From positions 1 to 64,000 of the forward strand of contig CAZJRB010000011.1 in the NCBI GenBank assembly GCA_964547995.1: 64,000 bases of DNA, written 5' to 3'. The notes beneath the pieces were generated by a model. It was not told where the DNA came from. It worked only from the letters and a program-made list of their open reading frames with translations, and searched no databases. Source of the stretch: CAZJRB01 sp964547995. Its GTDB lineage: Bacteria; Planctomycetota; Planctomycetia; Pirellulales; Thermoguttaceae. Positions within the stretch are counted from its first letter, which is position 1. Each line of letters begins with the position of its first letter. A program made the translations under genes and the position numbers. Below, piece after piece: positions 26,624 through 35,827 of the stretch.

Positions 26624-26955
26624 TGGTTCCTCGTTTTTCCGGCGTTGTTACGGAGCCCCCGGGCACATGCCGACCGTCACGCGGCGCTTGGCGGAACGGT
26701 TTGCTGGGTCGTGTTCTGTTCGCCCGCAAAAGCACCTTCAATGGATGCGACCGAACGCAACATAATGATAACATCGGTGAACAGTTTCGTCAAAAGGCCA
26801 TATTACAAACGGATACCGTTGATTGCCGGAAGACAACTGAAATCGCCCGCGTTATCCCCCCTCGGGGCCGCTTGTGTTTCTGGCCGGCTTATACTATAAG
26901 TACAAAACGCGGGTTATTGATTGGATTCCGGAGAGATAACGTCGAAAGAATTCCC
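26624..26955. other. divergent intergenic region, DUF362 / DapA-family gene
   Basis: 332 bases between divergently transcribed genes, so it should hold both promoters. A TATACT hexamer at 26890-26895 is a possible -10 for the plus-strand operon, but no good -35 sits at standard spacing. No repeat element or RNA was seen. Confidence 0.4.
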
Positions 26956-27864
26956 ATGATTCAAGGCATTTTCACGCCGAATCTGGTCCCTTTCCTGGAC
27001 GACGGCCGGATCGATGAAGACGAGTTGCGGCGGATCGTCGGCTGGCTGATCGAGAAAGGCGTAAGCGGCCTCTACCCGAACGGCAGCACCGGCGAGTTCA
27101 TCCGGCTCAGCTTCGAGGAACGAAAGCGAGTGATCCGGATCGTGGCCGAGGAAACTCGCGGGCGCGTGCCCATACTGGCCGGTGCGGCAGAGTCCAACCT
27201 GACTATGATTCTGGAGGCCTGCCGGACCTGCGCCGAGTTGGGTTGCGCGGCCGTTTCGGTCACCGGTCCCTACTATTACCAAGTCAGCCAGGAGAGCATC
27301 GAGCATTTCTTTCGGAAACTGGCCGACTGTTCGCCCATCGACATCGTGCTCTACAACATTCCCCAGTTCTCCAATGAAATCAGCCTGCCCGTCCTGACGC
27401 GGCTCGCCCTGGACTGTCCGCGGATTGTCGGAGTGAAGGACAGCAGCCGGGACTTCCCCCGTTTTCTGAACACCCTTCAAGCAATCAAGCCGCATCGCCC
27501 CGATTTCAGTTGTCTGATCGGCTGCGAAGAGATCCTCTTCCCCGCACTGCTCATGGGTGCCGACGGGGGTACGCTGGCCAGTTCCGGCATCGTACCGGAG
27601 GCCATCATGAAGCTGTACCACGAGTTTGTGGCCGGGAACTGGGAGGAAGCGAAACGAATGCAGTTGAAGCTGCTCGATTTGATCAACGCGATGCTGTGCG
27701 GTGCGAATTTTCCTGAAGGGTTTCGTGCCGGCATGTCGCTGCGCGGGTTCAAAATGGGATCCTCGCGGCAGTTGCTCTCGCCCGAGGAGCAAGATCACCT
27801 GGAAGGGATCCGTTCCCGCATCGCGAGTATTTTGGCCGAGGATGGATATCTGCTTCAGCAGTAG
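26956..27864 (+). CDS. DapA-family (N-acetylneuraminate lyase/DHDPS superfamily) aldolase
   Basis: ATG at 26956 (MIQGIFTPNLVPF) was chosen; the reading frame is open far upstream but without family features. The 302-residue TIM barrel has GVSGLYPNGSTGEF near 35, DIVLYNIP with the catalytic-type Tyr near 135, and the Schiff-base Lys in RIVGVKDSS near 160. The family includes dihydrodipicolinate synthase, N-acetylneuraminate lyase and 2-keto-3-deoxy sugar-acid aldolases. Because it is followed by a cyclase-family hydrolase, an SDR dehydrogenase and a rhamnose symporter, a 2-keto-3-deoxy-sugar aldolase role is more likely than lysine synthesis. That is inference from context. Confidence 0.85.
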   Translation: MIQGIFTPNLVPFLDDGRIDEDELRRIVGWLIEKGVSGLYPNGSTGEFIRLSFEERKRVIRIVAEETRGRVPILAGAAESNLTMILEACRTCAELGCAAVSVTGPYYYQVSQESIEHFFRKLADCSPIDIVLYNIPQFSNEISLPVLTRLALDCPRIVGVKDSSRDFPRFLNTLQAIKPHRPDFSCLIGCEEILFPALLMGADGGTLASSGIVPEAIMKLYHEFVAGNWEEAKRMQLKLLDLINAMLCGANFPEGFRAGMSLRGFKMGSSRQLLSPEEQDHLEGIRSRIASILAEDGYLLQQ

Positions 27865-27922
27865 CCACGGTCGCCAGACCGTGGACGGGCCATATTGCCC
27901 ACGGTCCGGCGACCGCGGCTAC
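27861..27922. repeat. CGGTCGCCAGACCG element (family B), copy 3, inside operon
   Basis: The left arm GTAGCCACGGTCGCCAGACC starts inside the last codon of the DapA-family gene, so the repeat supplies its stop codon. The right arm CACGGTCCGGCGACCGCGGC continues to 27922, just before the cyclase gene. It could attenuate or insulate transcription between them. Confidence 0.9.
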
Positions 27923-27949
27923 CCCCCAAACCAACAGAGAACAAGTGCC

Positions 27950-28597
27950 ATGCCGACTTTGATCGATCTCTCGTTTCCCTTGGAGCACGGGCAGCTCAAC
28001 TTCCCGCTCGACCCAAAGATCAGCGTCATCGTTCACAACACCATATCGAGCATCGGCTACAACATGACCCAGATTAGCATGGGCACGCACCAGGGGACCC
28101 ACCTCGACGCGCCCTTCCACTTCTTCGACGACGGCAAGACCGTCGATCAAATCCCGCTGGATCGCTTGTACGGTCCCGCGGTGCTCGTGGACCTTGCCCC
28201 CGGCGGGCATCTCGAAGCGAAGACACCGATCACGCCCGCGATGCTCGAACCCCACGCCGGCAAGTTCCAGCCGGGCGCCAAGGTCGTCTACCGCACCGGC
28301 TGGGACCGCGCTTTCGGCGCCGGCGAGTATTTCTCCGACTTCCCCTCCCTGACCCTCGATAGTGCAAAATGGATGGCTGATCGGAGGATCGGGCTGATCG
28401 CCATGGACACGCCCACGCCCGGCACTGAGTGGAAAGAAATACACCTAGCGCTGCTGGGCGACGGCGTGGAGATCGTCATCGTCGAGGGCCTTACCCGGCT
28501 CGACCGGCTCCCCGAGCGATTCACGCTTTCGGCGTTACCGTTGAACATCAAGGGCCGCGATGGCGCACCGTGCCGTGCCGTTGCAATCATCGACTGA
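27950..28597 (+). CDS. cyclase-family / kynurenine-formamidase-like metal hydrolase
   Basis: A 215-residue protein starting MPTLIDLSFPLEHGQ. It carries the metal-binding signature HQGTHLDAPFHFF (H-x-G-T-H-x-D-x-P-x-H) and later VYRTGWD and GLIAMDTPTPG. This is the fold of kynurenine formamidase and isatin hydrolase, which hydrolyse cyclic or acyl amides using Mn or Zn. In a sugar-catabolic setting it could open a lactone, but family members act on varied substrates and no specific call is safe. It lies between the aldolase and SDR genes, 24 bases before the SDR start. Confidence 0.88.
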   Translation: MPTLIDLSFPLEHGQLNFPLDPKISVIVHNTISSIGYNMTQISMGTHQGTHLDAPFHFFDDGKTVDQIPLDRLYGPAVLVDLAPGGHLEAKTPITPAMLEPHAGKFQPGAKVVYRTGWDRAFGAGEYFSDFPSLTLDSAKWMADRRIGLIAMDTPTPGTEWKEIHLALLGDGVEIVIVEGLTRLDRLPERFTLSALPLNIKGRDGAPCRAVAIID

Positions 28598-28621
28598 ACT
28601 CGGACCTTAAAGGAGGCAAAC

Positions 28622-29419
28622 ATGCGAGGACTCCAAGGCAAAGCGGCCATCGTGACCGGCGGCGCCGCGGGTATCGGACGTGCCATTATGGAACGTCTCT
28701 GCGACGAGGGCGTTTCGGTCACCTTCACCGGCATCAGCGACGGCGGCGTCGCCACCGAAAAAGAGTGCATCGGCAAAGGCCGGCCGGTCCAGTTCCTCCG
28801 CGGCGACATGGCCGAGGAGAGCTTCTGCCGGGAGGTCGTCGAGACGGCCGTGGCGAAATGGGGCGGCGTCGACTACCTCGTTAATAATGCATTCTCCTTC
28901 ATCGCCAAAGGCACCGACGCCACGCACGAGGATTGGAACCGGATGATGAACGTCGGTCCCATCGGCTACGCCACGATGGGGCAGCTTGCCATGGAACCGA
29001 TGAAAGCGCGGGGGGGCGGAGCGATCGTCAATCTATCGAGTATCTCCGCCCACATCGCCCAGCCCAACCGCTGGACCTACAACGCCGCGAAGGGCGCCGT
29101 GAATCAACTGACCCGCTGCATGGCATTGGACCTCGCCCCCTTGGGCATCCGCGTCAATACCCTCAGCCCCGGCTGGATTTGGACACGCGAGGTCGACAAG
29201 GCCTGCAAAGGCGACCGCGCCAAGTGGAGCCCCATCTGGGGCAAGTACCACATCCTGCGGCGTCTCGGCGAGGTCGAGGAGTGCGCCGGCCCCGCCGCTT
29301 TCCTGCTCAGCGACGAGGCCAGTTTCATTACCGGTGCCGAAATCATGGTCGACGGCGGCTACAAGGCCCTCAGCTCCGAGGGCCTGGGAGAATCGTCAAC
29401 CTTCGCCGGGTCGGATTGA
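28622..29419 (+). CDS. SDR-family NAD(P)-dependent dehydrogenase
   Basis: An excellent AAAGGAGG precedes the ATG by six bases. The 265-residue Rossmann protein has the cofactor motif VTGGAAGIGRA (TGxxxGIG), NNAF, catalytic Ser in IVNLSSISA, and Tyr/Lys in YNAAKGAVN. The C-terminal substrate loop LSPGWIWTREVD and DEASFITGAEIMVDGGY are typical. SDRs of this size include L-rhamnose, fucose and gluconate dehydrogenases; the exact substrate cannot be read. With the aldolase, the cyclase-family hydrolase and RhaT it could oxidise L-rhamnose to its lactone, but that pathway is a hypothesis. Confidence 0.9.
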   Translation: MRGLQGKAAIVTGGAAGIGRAIMERLCDEGVSVTFTGISDGGVATEKECIGKGRPVQFLRGDMAEESFCREVVETAVAKWGGVDYLVNNAFSFIAKGTDATHEDWNRMMNVGPIGYATMGQLAMEPMKARGGGAIVNLSSISAHIAQPNRWTYNAAKGAVNQLTRCMALDLAPLGIRVNTLSPGWIWTREVDKACKGDRAKWSPIWGKYHILRRLGEVEECAGPAAFLLSDEASFITGAEIMVDGGYKALSSEGLGESSTFAGSD

Positions 29420-29437
29420 CGCCCAGGTCAAGAAATG

Positions 29438-29508
29438 GTAGCCACGGTCGCCAGACCGTGGATGAGTCATGCTGGCCACGGCGGCCACGGTCGGGCGACC
29501 GTAGCTAC
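29438..29508. repeat. CGGTCGCCAGACCG element (family B), copy 4, inside operon
   Basis: The left arm GTAGCCACGGTCGCCAGACC (plus GTGG) runs 29438-29461 and the right arm CCACGGTCGGGCGACCGTAG ends at 29508 (GCTAC). It lies between the SDR and RhaT genes, so a second family B element interrupts the same putative operon. Confidence 0.9.
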
Positions 29509-29548
29509 ACTGTACACACTGATTGAATGATGAAGCGAGGCGCAAGTC

Positions 29549-30691
29549 ATGCAAATCCTGCTCGGAATCCTGCTGGTAGTTGCCGGGGGGGCCCTGGAAG
29601 GGCTCTTCTCTTTGCCGGTAACGCGCACACCGAAGTGGAAATGGGAGAACATCTGGGGCGCCGGCTCCCTGATCGCGTTGCTGGTGGTGCCGTGGCCGGT
29701 GGTTCTTCTCACGGTGCCCGATCTGGCAACGGTCTATCAGAGCGTATCCCCGAAAATCCTGCTCTTGACCCTTCTGTTTGGCGTCGGGTGGGGATTGGGC
29801 GGCATTTTCTGGGGCAAAGCGATCGCGGCCATGGGCATGGCCTTGGGCATCTCGCTGCTGATGGGGTTGATGAACGTGTTCGCCTCACCCGTCCTGCTGG
29901 CCTTCACCGAGGGACCCGGGAAGCTGCTGGAACCGGGCGGACTGATCCTGCTCCTGGCCATGGCCATCATGATCCTGGGCGTGTCCGTGTGTGCGATGGC
30001 CGGCGCCGCCAAACAGCGAGAGCTGCAGGCGGGCACGGCCCCGGACGAGTCTTCGCGCGTGTCCGTACCCTTGACTGTGGGTTTGACACTCTGCGTCCTT
30101 TCAGCCGCCCTGTCTGCTTTGGTCAACTTCGGATTCGTCTTCGGAAAGCCCATCGAGCAGGCAGCCGTTCAGGCATCTGCGAGCCCGGCTGCGGCGCCAA
30201 ACGCGATCTGGGCTCTGGTCTTCACGGGAAATTATGCGGTGAACGCCGGTTACGCTTTCTGGCTCATGTGGAGGAACAAGACTCTTGGTCTGCTCGCATC
30301 TCAGGGAACCGGTCGTTACTGGCTGTGGGCGGTTTTCATGGGACTGGCCTGGCCGTTGGGTATCGTGCTGTTCGGCATGGGCGCCGGCCGGATGGGCGAC
30401 TACGGCGCGTTCGTCGCCTTTCCGATGATGCTCGTCATGGCGATCTTGTTCGGCAACCTGGCAGGGGCCCTCACGGGGGAATGGAAGGGAACCTCCCGGC
30501 GACCAAGGATCGTCATGGTCGGCGGCGTGGCCATACTGGTGGCCGCCTTCGCCGTTTTCGGCTGGGCCAACAAATGGCTAAGCGCCACTCCACCAGACGA
30601 CACCGAGACCCAAAGCTGCGTTCATCCCCAGTTCGCGGTTCCCCCATGCCCGGTCCCGATGTGTAGTGAAAGGATAAGAAGTGAGGTTTGA
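29549..30691 (+). CDS. rhaT: L-rhamnose/proton symporter RhaT-family transporter
   Basis: A 380-residue inner-membrane protein of about ten helices, beginning MQILLGILLVVAGGALEGLFS. The opening pattern (GGALEGLFSLPVTRTPKWKW, then WENIWGAGSLIALLVVPW) and GWGLGGIFWGKAIAAMGMALG match the RhaT family. It is somewhat longer than the enterobacterial protein because of a soluble loop near residues 145-160 and a C-terminal tail after about 355. The predicted role is proton-driven import of L-rhamnose, the product of the GH78 enzyme. AGGCGCAAGTC before the ATG is a weak binding site. Specificity within the family is not certain. Confidence 0.85.
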   Translation: MQILLGILLVVAGGALEGLFSLPVTRTPKWKWENIWGAGSLIALLVVPWPVVLLTVPDLATVYQSVSPKILLLTLLFGVGWGLGGIFWGKAIAAMGMALGISLLMGLMNVFASPVLLAFTEGPGKLLEPGGLILLLAMAIMILGVSVCAMAGAAKQRELQAGTAPDESSRVSVPLTVGLTLCVLSAALSALVNFGFVFGKPIEQAAVQASASPAAAPNAIWALVFTGNYAVNAGYAFWLMWRNKTLGLLASQGTGRYWLWAVFMGLAWPLGIVLFGMGAGRMGDYGAFVAFPMMLVMAILFGNLAGALTGEWKGTSRRPRIVMVGGVAILVAAFAVFGWANKWLSATPPDDTETQSCVHPQFAVPPCPVPMCSERIRSEV

Positions 30692-31016
30692 GTCACCGGG
30701 TCAAGATTCTCGCGGTGGTGGCACTTGGGGCGATAGGCCCCGCCCTGGGACGCCAACGCATGTGTTCCGTTGCGGCCCCGCGCGGCTTCGGAGTCCGGCG
30801 GATTCCCTTTGACACGGTGGCGGGGTAGCTTATACTGACCGTGATACCCCTCGCTGAATCGGCAGGAAATCGCTAAACGCTTGGGGTGTTTGGGTTTGCG
30901 GAGAGATTTCAAGCGTGATGGCACCCCGCCATATCGACAAAATCAGCGTGTTTAACATTCATGGCACGATTTTGTAGAATCATTGGTTATACGCAAAAGG
31001 ACGAGCTAACAAAGTC
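30692..31016. other. intergenic region, rhaT / zinc-ribbon TPR gene
   Basis: 325 bases without a recognisable gene or repeat element. An isolated TATACT at about 30831-30836 could be a promoter -10 but lacks a clear -35. Nothing else was seen. Confidence 0.35.
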
Positions 31017-31799
31017 ATGAAGCCATCGTCCCGCACACCAGAAGGTCAGCCAAACCACTGCCCAGTGTGCGGGAAGGATTTGAAGATTGAGCCGTCCCGT
31101 CCGCCGGGCGATGCGCCGTGCCCGCATTGTGGACATCTGCTCTGGTTCCAGGCAGGGAGAACCGCCGAGGAAATCCAGCAGAGAATCAACCGCGAACCCA
31201 AAGAACTGACCAACTACTTCGAGTTGGCACAACTCCATCTGAACAACGAGGATTACAAAGCGGCCGAAGAGGTCTACTCCAAGGCCTACGACATCTCCGA
31301 CGACGACGAGGAAGTTCGTTGGATGCGGGAAGATGTCGAACTACGAAGCCTCCGGCAGGAGATCGTTCTGGCAGAAAAGGACGGCGATTCAGAACTCCGA
31401 GACGAGTTAATGAATCAGCTGAAGGCAAAGGAATTGGCGGTGATCAAGAAGCGTGCCGAACTCTACCCCAGCAACCTTCTCTTCAAGTACGACCTCGGCC
31501 TCCGCTACCAGATGAATTCCCAGTACAACGAAGCGATCAACGAGTTCCAGCAGGCCCAGAACGACCCGCGACGACGGGGTGCCTGCATGTTGGCCCTTGG
31601 TCAATGTTTCGAAGAAATCAGGAAAAACGGCCTGGCTCTGCTATACTACAAATCGGCCATCGAGGAAATCCCCGACCGGGACGTCGAGAATAAGAAGCAA
31701 GCCCTCTATCTGACCGCACAACTGTATATTAACTTGAAGGACCACGAGGCGGCCGAAGAATGCCTCGACCGGCTCGCCCAGTTGCGCGAAGGATTCTGA
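31017..31799 (+). CDS. zinc-ribbon plus TPR-repeat protein
   Basis: A 260-residue soluble protein. The N-terminus has two CxxC pairs (Cys15/18 in CPVCGK and Cys35/38 in CPHCGH), a zinc-ribbon that may bind Zn. TPR-like helices follow, with NYFELAQLHLNNEDYKAAEEVYSKAY near 62-87 (seen in parts), KYDLGLRYQMNSQYNEAINE near 157, and ALYLTAQLYINLKDHEAAEE near 235. It is a scaffold or interaction protein of unknown partner. Planctomycetes carry many of this type. It is the last gene before the third sulfatase, 235 bases apart, so not clearly co-transcribed. Confidence 0.8.
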   Translation: MKPSSRTPEGQPNHCPVCGKDLKIEPSRPPGDAPCPHCGHLLWFQAGRTAEEIQQRINREPKELTNYFELAQLHLNNEDYKAAEEVYSKAYDISDDDEEVRWMREDVELRSLRQEIVLAEKDGDSELRDELMNQLKAKELAVIKKRAELYPSNLLFKYDLGLRYQMNSQYNEAINEFQQAQNDPRRRGACMLALGQCFEEIRKNGLALLYYKSAIEEIPDRDVENKKQALYLTAQLYINLKDHEAAEECLDRLAQLREGF

Positions 31800-32033
31800 T
31801 AGGCAGGCTGAAGAAGTATAGGAACTGAACCGCGTATAACCACGGTCTGCACGCGGACGGCCAGGGCTACCGGTGAGACCAATCGTTGATCAGCCTCGAT
31901 CATTGGCCGTGCAAGCCTCAATAATGCCCGCTCAATCCAGACGCGCCTGGACGCCTCGCGGGCGGGTTCGTCTGTGCTAAGATTGTGCGGCGTCTGATAT
32001 GCTGAAGCATAACCTACGAAATAGGAGATCCGT

Positions 32034-33455
32034 ATGCACTGTAAGCGAATCTTGAGCGCCCTGGTCCCGGCGTTGGCCGCTATGGGAGTTGCCGGCACGC
32101 TCGGCGCGGCGGAGGGCAAAGGAAAGCCGAACTTCCTGATTGTCATCGGCGACGACGTTACCTACACCGACATCGGCTGCTACGGCGGGACGAACGTCAA
32201 GACGCCGCGGATCGACACGCTGGCCAAGGAAGGGCTGAAATTCAACTACGCCTACGTCGCCATGTCGATGTGCGCCCCGTGCCGGCAGGAACTCTACAGC
32301 GGGCTCTACCCCATGCGGAGCGGCGCCGCCTGGAACCACTCGCAGTCGAAGCCGGGCACCAAGAGCATCTGCCACTATCTCCGCGATCTGGGATACCGCG
32401 TGGGGCTGGCGGGCAAGCACCATTGCAGCCCGAGGGCGTCGTACAACTTCGACGGCGTGCCGGGGTTCGAGGGAAATTGCTGTAGCCCGACGGCCAAGAC
32501 CGATCACGCCGGCATCCGCCAGTACATGACCAAAGACGACGAGCAGCCGTTCTGTCTGGTGATCGCCCTGGTGGTGGCCCACTCGCCCTGGACGGTGGGC
32601 AACCCCGGCCAGTTCGATCTGGAGAAGCTCAAGCTCCCGCCCCATTTTGCCGACACACCGGGCGTGCGGCAGGATTATGCCAAGTACCTGGCCGAAATCG
32701 CCGTGCTCGACAAGCAGGTGGGCGACATTCTCGACACGCTTGCGAAGACGGGCAAGGCCGATGAGACGCTCGTGATCTTTACCTCGGAGCAGGGCGGCCA
32801 GTGGCCCGGCGCCAAGTGGACCAACTGGGAACAGGGTCTGCACACCGCCTTTATGGCCCGGTGGCCCGGCGCGATCGAGCCGGGTCGGCAGACCGACGCC
32901 CTGATCCAGTATGCCGACGTCGCGGCCACGCTGGTCGACGCCGCCGGAGGCGATCCCGCGAAGCTGAACCTCGACGGGACCAGCTTCCTCGGCGTTCTGC
33001 TGGGAAAGAAAGACTCACACCGCAAATACGCCTACGGCGTTCACAACAACATCCCCGAGGGCCCGCCGTATCCGATCCGGACCATCCGCAACGCCGAGTT
33101 CCGCTACATCCGGAACCTCACGCCGGAGGCCGTCTACATCGAGAAGCACATGGAGGTGCCCAAGCGGTGGGGCGTCTACTGGGAATCGTGGAAGAAGGCC
33201 GCCGAGACCGACCCGCACGCCAAGAAGATGTTCGAGCGTTACCGCCGCCGCCCGGCCGAGGAACTCTACCGGACCAACGAGGACATCTACGAGCTGGACA
33301 ACCTTGCCGGCGACCCCAAGTACGCCAAGGTCAAGGCCGAGTTGCGCGCCGAGTTGGACCGGTGGATGAAGGCCCAGGGCGATCCCGGAGCAGAACAGGA
33401 CACGCAGGCGAAGTACGGCGCCAATCGCAACCTGGGTAAGAAACGCCGCAAGTAA
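32034..33455 (+). CDS. secreted sulfatase, CAPCR variant (S1 family)
   Basis: The N-terminal signal peptide runs to about residue 27. VIGDDVTYTDIGCYGG (DD at 40-41) supplies metal ligands. The formylglycine site is Cys80 in CAPCRQELYSG: the C-x-P-x-R core is intact but the fourth position is Cys rather than Ser or Thr. KHHCSPRAS, HSPWTVG and IFTSEQGGQWPG follow; in the last of these, Glu replaces the usual Asp of the SDNG motif. It is full length at 473 residues. Within the locus it probably removes a different sulfate group from the other two. It needs a formylglycine-generating enzyme from elsewhere in the genome. Confidence 0.9.
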   Translation: MHCKRILSALVPALAAMGVAGTLGAAEGKGKPNFLIVIGDDVTYTDIGCYGGTNVKTPRIDTLAKEGLKFNYAYVAMSMCAPCRQELYSGLYPMRSGAAWNHSQSKPGTKSICHYLRDLGYRVGLAGKHHCSPRASYNFDGVPGFEGNCCSPTAKTDHAGIRQYMTKDDEQPFCLVIALVVAHSPWTVGNPGQFDLEKLKLPPHFADTPGVRQDYAKYLAEIAVLDKQVGDILDTLAKTGKADETLVIFTSEQGGQWPGAKWTNWEQGLHTAFMARWPGAIEPGRQTDALIQYADVAATLVDAAGGDPAKLNLDGTSFLGVLLGKKDSHRKYAYGVHNNIPEGPPYPIRTIRNAEFRYIRNLTPEAVYIEKHMEVPKRWGVYWESWKKAAETDPHAKKMFERYRRRPAEELYRTNEDIYELDNLAGDPKYAKVKAELRAELDRWMKAQGDPGAEQDTQAKYGANRNLGKKRRK

Positions 33456-33488
33456 CGGCGGAAAACGGCTCGCTGGCGGCTGCGCCCC

Positions 33489-35561
33489 CTACTTCCCGCT
33501 CCACCGCGTTGCCCAACCCCAGAGTCCGGTCATCATGAGCGCGACCATCAACAGCGCCAGCAAACCCCAACGGATCAGGCCCTCGGTCAGTGTTTGCAGC
33601 GTCGAGCCGATCGCCGTGGCATAGGCCTCCTGGACGATGACGATCCAGCCGGTGTCGTTGCCGCGGACGCGGACGGGTTCCGTGCAAGCGAGCCACTGGC
33701 GGTTGTATTCGCTGCCTTCGGGATCGGCTCCCATCGGGTCGGTGTAGACTTCTTCGCGCTGCGGAAGATCACCGGTCTTGATACGATAGTCCTTGAATCG
33801 GTCGGGCAGCTTTCCTTTCTCGCGCAAGAGCTTGTCGAAGAGCGGGTGTTGGAGGATGAGTCCCTCGTTGTCGCCCTCGCGGCAATCGACCAGCACGGCG
33901 AATTGATCGTCGCGGCCCCGGAGTTCCGCGAACCGGCCGACCTCGACCGTCAGTGCGACCACGCCGAGGAATTTTCCCTCCGGCGAGCGATCGAAGACCG
34001 GCGTGGCCACCGCGACAATCCAGCGGTAGGTTGCCTCGGAACGAAACACGGCCGAGAGCTGCGTCGCCTCGACGTGCTTCCCCGGCGGGGCTCGCCACGA
34101 CTTCTCCAGGTCCCTGGACCCGCCGTAGAAATAGCTTCGCCAGGCGAAGTTGACCCCGAGCGTCTGCGACTCCGGCACGCGGACCATGGAAAGGCCTTCC
34201 GGGTCGCAGTAGAACCAGCTTGCCACGGCGTCCGGCGGCTTCAAGTCACCGGGTAGAATCGCGGCGAACTCGTCCTGCAACCGTTTCCGCCCGGAATCCG
34301 CCCGGAACTGCCGCCGCAGCGGCTCCAACTCTTCCTCCGGTGTGTCGGGATCGTTCAGCTTCGCGCGCAGCTCCCGCATTTCCGGCCGGGACAACGTCTC
34401 CTCGATCGCCCGGCGAAATCGCCAGGAGCCGACCACCTCCTCGACCGCTACAAAACGTTTCTCCAATTCGTTGGCCGCCGTACGCGCGACGTACTGGGCG
34501 GCGAATTCGTTGCTGTCGAGCGCCTGGCGGGTCAACGCGGCGTCGGACCGTTCCATGACCGTGCCGAAACCCTGCCACGCAAACCACGTGACCACCGCCA
34601 ACAGCAACGCCGGACCGACCGCGCCGAGAATCGTCAGCGGCAACCGGGCGCGCCGCGCCGCCCGCACGTCCAGCGCCTCCAGCACCGCCTGAACGTTTGG
34701 AAACCGCTTCGCCGGATCGGCGGCCAGCCCCCGGTCGATGATCTCCGCCAGGGCGCGATCGACCCCGCGGACCTGCCGGTGGGCCGACGGCGGCGGCGAC
34801 TGCTCGATCATCCGCCGGTAACGGGCCAACCGCTCCGGGAGGTCGGCCGCCTGTTGTATCTCCGCAGCGGCCGCGTCGCTGCGATGGGGGAGATCGCCCG
34901 TCAGCATCTGATACAATAACGCCCCCAAGGCATAGACGTCCCACCGGGCGTCGGGCGCCGCTTCGAGATCGGCCTGCTCGGGTGCCATGTAGTAGAGCGT
35001 GCCCAGGGCCGGCGTCTGCTCGTTCGACAGCCGCGATTGACCGAAATCGGCCAGCCGCGGCTTGTCGTCCTCGTCCAGCAAGATGTTCGCCGGCTTCAAA
35101 TCGCAGTGCAACACGCCCTTGCCGTGGGCGTGCAACAGGCCCGTTGCCACGTCGCGGAACATCGCTACCGCTTCGTCGACCGCCAGGGGGCCTTTCCCAA
35201 GTCGCTCGGCCAACGAGCCCTTGGGAAGGTATTCCATAATGTAGTAGGGCGGTTCGCTTTCCCAGCCCACGCCGAGGAGTTGGACGACGTAGCGGTCGGC
35301 AAACAGGAAGGCTAGCTTCTCGACCTCCCGACTGAGCAATGACCAGTCGAGCCCCCCACGATGGGCATAGAACTTGATGGCCACCTGCCGGCCCGTGTTC
35401 CGCTCGCGGGCCACCCAGACCTCACCGTAGGCCCCGCCGCCAAGGAAATTTTCGGGTTCGTAGCCGGGCACGTCGACGGGGGGATGGGCCTTTTTCCGGC
35501 TCATCTCCTGCGAGCGGCGGCGCAGCGGCCCGTCTTGCGGTTCGGTCGGGGCGGTACTCAT
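33489..35561 (-). CDS. membrane Ser/Thr protein kinase with extracytoplasmic Cache-like sensor
   Basis: Residues about 30-300 are a kinase domain: Gly-rich FLGGGAYGEVWVA, the ATP Lys in QVAIKFYAH, GVLHCDLKPANILLDE, DFGQSRLS and YMAPEQAD. The catalytic loop reads HCD in place of HRD, so it is a non-RD kinase, while the catalytic Asp, the DFG and the Lys are kept. A membrane helix follows (about 310-330, LTILGAVGPALLLAVVTWFA). Residues about 345-640 resemble a Cache sensor (FVGSWRFRRAIEETLS-like helix seen as VVGSWRFRRAIEE, then FLGVVALTVEVGRFAELRG), and a last helix near 655-680 returns to the membrane. It senses an unknown extracytoplasmic ligand and signals by phosphorylation. No partner is adjacent. 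Confidence 0.88.
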   Translation of the reverse strand: MSTAPTEPQDGPLRRRSQEMSRKKAHPPVDVPGYEPENFLGGGAYGEVWVARERNTGRQVAIKFYAHRGGLDWSLLSREVEKLAFLFADRYVVQLLGVGWESEPPYYIMEYLPKGSLAERLGKGPLAVDEAVAMFRDVATGLLHAHGKGVLHCDLKPANILLDEDDKPRLADFGQSRLSNEQTPALGTLYYMAPEQADLEAAPDARWDVYALGALLYQMLTGDLPHRSDAAAAEIQQAADLPERLARYRRMIEQSPPPSAHRQVRGVDRALAEIIDRGLAADPAKRFPNVQAVLEALDVRAARRARLPLTILGAVGPALLLAVVTWFAWQGFGTVMERSDAALTRQALDSNEFAAQYVARTAANELEKRFVAVEEVVGSWRFRRAIEETLSRPEMRELRAKLNDPDTPEEELEPLRRQFRADSGRKRLQDEFAAILPGDLKPPDAVASWFYCDPEGLSMVRVPESQTLGVNFAWRSYFYGGSRDLEKSWRAPPGKHVEATQLSAVFRSEATYRWIVAVATPVFDRSPEGKFLGVVALTVEVGRFAELRGRDDQFAVLVDCREGDNEGLILQHPLFDKLLREKGKLPDRFKDYRIKTGDLPQREEVYTDPMGADPEGSEYNRQWLACTEPVRVRGNDTGWIVIVQEAYATAIGSTLQTLTEGLIRWGLLALLMVALMMTGLWGWATRWSGK

Positions 35562-35827
35562 GGCCCCAGTATAGCAAATTAGACGCGTTCAGGGGGCGAG
35601 CAAAACTCTCTCCACACTTCTCGCACCACTTCTGCGGCAGTAGCGCACCTGAGGGAATACCGGGCCGGGGAATGCCGCCCCTATCAAAAAGGGATTTTGT
35701 GATCACAATGTTAACATGTATGATGGGGTGACTTCCTTGAGACGGCGTGAAACCAAGGGTGGTAAAAATCGTGATAATATGCGACTGCTAAAGCGTGCTC
35801 GACTTGGATCGGTCGAGAAACAACGGT

